The position numbers were made by a program, and so were the translations under genes. Below are positions 5,133 to 5,953 of a stretch of DNA of 5,953 nucleotides, one piece after another; the stretch's first letter is position 1, and each line of letters starts with the position of its first letter. The DNA comes from Anaerolineae bacterium (lineage in GTDB: Bacteria; Chloroflexota; Anaerolineae; Aggregatilineales; Aggregatilineaceae), in contig JAGPFT010000205.1 of the NCBI GenBank assembly GCA_018056405.1, forward strand, positions 1 through 5,953, in the 5' to 3' direction. The notes under the pieces are model-generated. The model saw only the letters and a program-made list of their open reading frames with translations, did no database searches and was not told the DNA's origin.

Positions 5133-5245
5133 CCTCACCCCCTCAATCCCCCTCTCCAGCCGAGCTAGAGAGGGGGACTTGGTTCGCCGCACGCGGCGCT
5201 TTCCCCCTCTCTGGCTCTGCCGGGGAGGGGGCCAGGGGGAGGGGC
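5133..5245. repeat. C/G-rich double-hairpin intergenic repeat
   Basis: The element opens with CCTCACCCCCTC. Its first hairpin pairs CCCCCTCTC (5148-5156) with GAGAGGGGG (5168-5176). The second is less perfect: CCCCCTCTCTGG (5203-5214) against CCGGGGAGGGGG (5220-5231). It ends in a G-rich tail, GGCCAGGGGGAGGGG. The plan is the same as at 1-82. GCCGC and GCGGC also pair in the spacer near 5186-5198. It lies between convergent genes and has no coding capacity I would support. Confidence 0.6.
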
Positions 5246-5258
5246 ATTCTGCCGCACC

Positions 5259-5292
5259 AGACTTCCGAAGTCTTCGAAGACTTCGGAAGTCT
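5259..5292. repeat. Family B perfect 34-bp palindrome between convergent genes
   Basis: AGACTTCCGAAGTCT, then TCGA, then AGACTTCGGAAGTCT. The whole 34 bases equal their own reverse complement. It lies 220 bases after feoC and 48 bases beyond the ade stop on the other strand. As RNA it could fold from either strand, so it might act as a bidirectional terminator or 3' end stabiliser. No T-run follows, so intrinsic termination is only a possibility. A related 34-bp copy lies at 1792-1825 and a half copy at 1968-1982. Confidence 0.85.
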
Positions 5293-5298
5293 GCCCGC

Positions 5299-5326
5299 GT
5301 AGGGGCGTATCGCCATATGCCCCTAC
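5299..5326 (+). repeat. Family A hairpin repeat, copy 4
   Basis: GTAGGGGCGTAT, loop CGCC, ATATGCCCCTAC. One position is G-T instead of G-C, so 11 of 12 arm pairs are Watson-Crick. It shares the CGCC loop and the ATATG variant with the copy at 5077-5105. It ends 14 bases from the ade stop codon, so it is the hairpin nearest the 3' end of ade. Confidence 0.8.
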
Positions 5327-5340
5327 GCCGCCGCAGCGCC

Positions 5341-5953
5341 TCATCCCGCGAACAGACTCACCACCTCGAACTTGTCAACATCCACCAGGCCCACATCGGT
5401 CAGCTTGAGGCTGGGGATGACCTCCAGGGCCATGAAGCTCATGGCCATGAACGGGTCGTGCAGCGGCGAGCCTAGCTCGCGCCCGGCCACATTCAGCAGG
5501 CGATCCAGCGCGGCGCGCACCTCGCCGATGGGCCGCTCGCTCATCAGCCCGCCGACGGGCAGGGGTAGCTCGGCCAGCACCTGCTCGCCGTTGACGGCGA
5601 CCAACCCGCCACCCATGCGCTCGACGGCGCGCGCGGCGGCCCTCATGCTGGCGTCGTCCGCGCCGATGACCACCAGGTTGTGATGATCGTGGGCCACCGT
5701 CCCGGCGATGGCCCCGCGCTTCAGCCCGATGCCGCGAATGAAGCCCTTGCCCATGCTCCCGGAGGCGTGATGCCGCTCGATGACGGCCATCTTCAGCAGG
5801 TCGCGGGCCGGATCGGCCATGGCGTGGCCGTCCACGATCTTCGCGTCCTCAATACGGTGCTCGGTGAGCAACTGGTTCTCCAGGCTGCCGATGACGCGCA
5901 CCCGCCGCCCGCTGGCAGGGATGGCGAAGTCCACCGCGTCCCAGGCGATGTGC
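5341..5953 (-). CDS. ade: Adenine deaminase, C-terminal part (5' end beyond window)
   Basis: Adenine deaminase converts adenine to hypoxanthine plus ammonia in purine salvage. It is a metal-dependent amidohydrolase-family enzyme. Only the last 203 residues or so are visible; the frame is open to the right edge and starts as HIAWDAVDF. Full-length members are about 550-600 residues. The metal-binding amidohydrolase barrel lies off the window. Recognisable C-terminal motifs in order are DPARDLLKMAVIERH, GFIRGIGLKRGAIAGTVAHD, GGGLVAVNGEQVLAELPLPV, GLMSERPIGEV, DPFMAMSFMALEVIPSLKLT and GLVDVDKFEVV near the end. HDHHN (codons at 5677-5691) stands where many relatives have HDSHN. The stop is TCA at 5341-5343 on the + strand. 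The GTG at 5932-5934 is an internal valine, not the start. The gene is convergent with feoABC. Confidence 0.94.
   Translation of the reverse strand, partial: HIAWDAVDFAIPASGRRVRVIGSLENQLLTEHRIEDAKIVDGHAMADPARDLLKMAVIERHHASGSMGKGFIRGIGLKRGAIAGTVAHDHHNLVVIGADDASMRAAARAVERMGGGLVAVNGEQVLAELPLPVGGLMSERPIGEVRAALDRLLNVAGRELGSPLHDPFMAMSFMALEVIPSLKLTDVGLVDVDKFEVVSLFAG

Noticed and set aside
5259..5292. Standard intrinsic terminator of feoABC or ade
   Set aside because: The hairpin is excellent, but no T-run follows on either strand and the same sequence recurs elsewhere, so it is listed as a repeat with possible terminator activity only.
5083..5475. 130-codon + strand open frame after feoC
   Set aside because: It spans three repeat elements and runs into the antisense of ade. 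The product has no recognisable fold.
5932..5934. GTG as the start codon of the - strand deaminase
   Set aside because: The frame stays open upstream to the window edge and the conserved N-terminal metal-binding domain is missing, so this is an internal valine codon of a longer gene.

Overview
The window is high-GC bacterial DNA. It holds five protein genes separated by intergenic DNA unusually full of short palindromic repeats. The layout suggests a Chloroflexota-like bacterium (Anaerolineae or a relative), possibly from a metagenome. That assignment rests on three things: the archaeal/fungal-type aspartate-semialdehyde dehydrogenase, the feoA-feoB-feoC order with a cysteine-bearing FeoC, and the style of the repeats. 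It is an inference and could not be checked against a database.

Layout. Bases 1-351 are non-coding: a C/G-rich double hairpin, an unexplained nested-stem structure (96-190), a palindromic repeat (254-281) and a ribosome-binding site. Bases 352-1416 encode aspartate-semialdehyde dehydrogenase (asd), which stands alone on the + strand. Bases 1417-2052 contain no credible gene but at least six repeat elements from several families. Next comes a ferrous-iron uptake operon on the + strand: a candidate promoter with a Fur-like operator (2053-2088), feoA (2130-2441), feoB (2448-4727) and a feoC-like gene (4724-5038). The genes are tightly packed and feoB/feoC overlap in ATGA. Bases 5039-5340 form a second repeat-rich gap between convergent genes, including a perfect 34-bp palindrome. 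From 5341 to the right edge the - strand carries the 3' part of an adenine deaminase gene (ade); its 5' end lies outside the window.

How the genes work together. FeoB is the Fe(II)-transporting membrane GTPase. FeoA is its small cytoplasmic SH3-like partner, here with a histidine-rich N-terminus. The FeoC-like protein is a winged-helix protein with a cysteine cluster that probably senses iron, oxygen or redox state, or stabilises FeoB. The Fur-like site over the likely -10 region fits repression when iron is plentiful. asd (amino-acid biosynthesis from aspartate) and ade (purine salvage) are housekeeping genes with no evident functional link to feo.

No clearly new multi-gene system is visible. 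The least explained signals are non-coding. They are the nested stems upstream of asd, the two 34-bp palindromes that differ by a compensatory base swap, the same-orientation hairpin family around all the genes, and the tandem small hairpins that touch the feo promoter.
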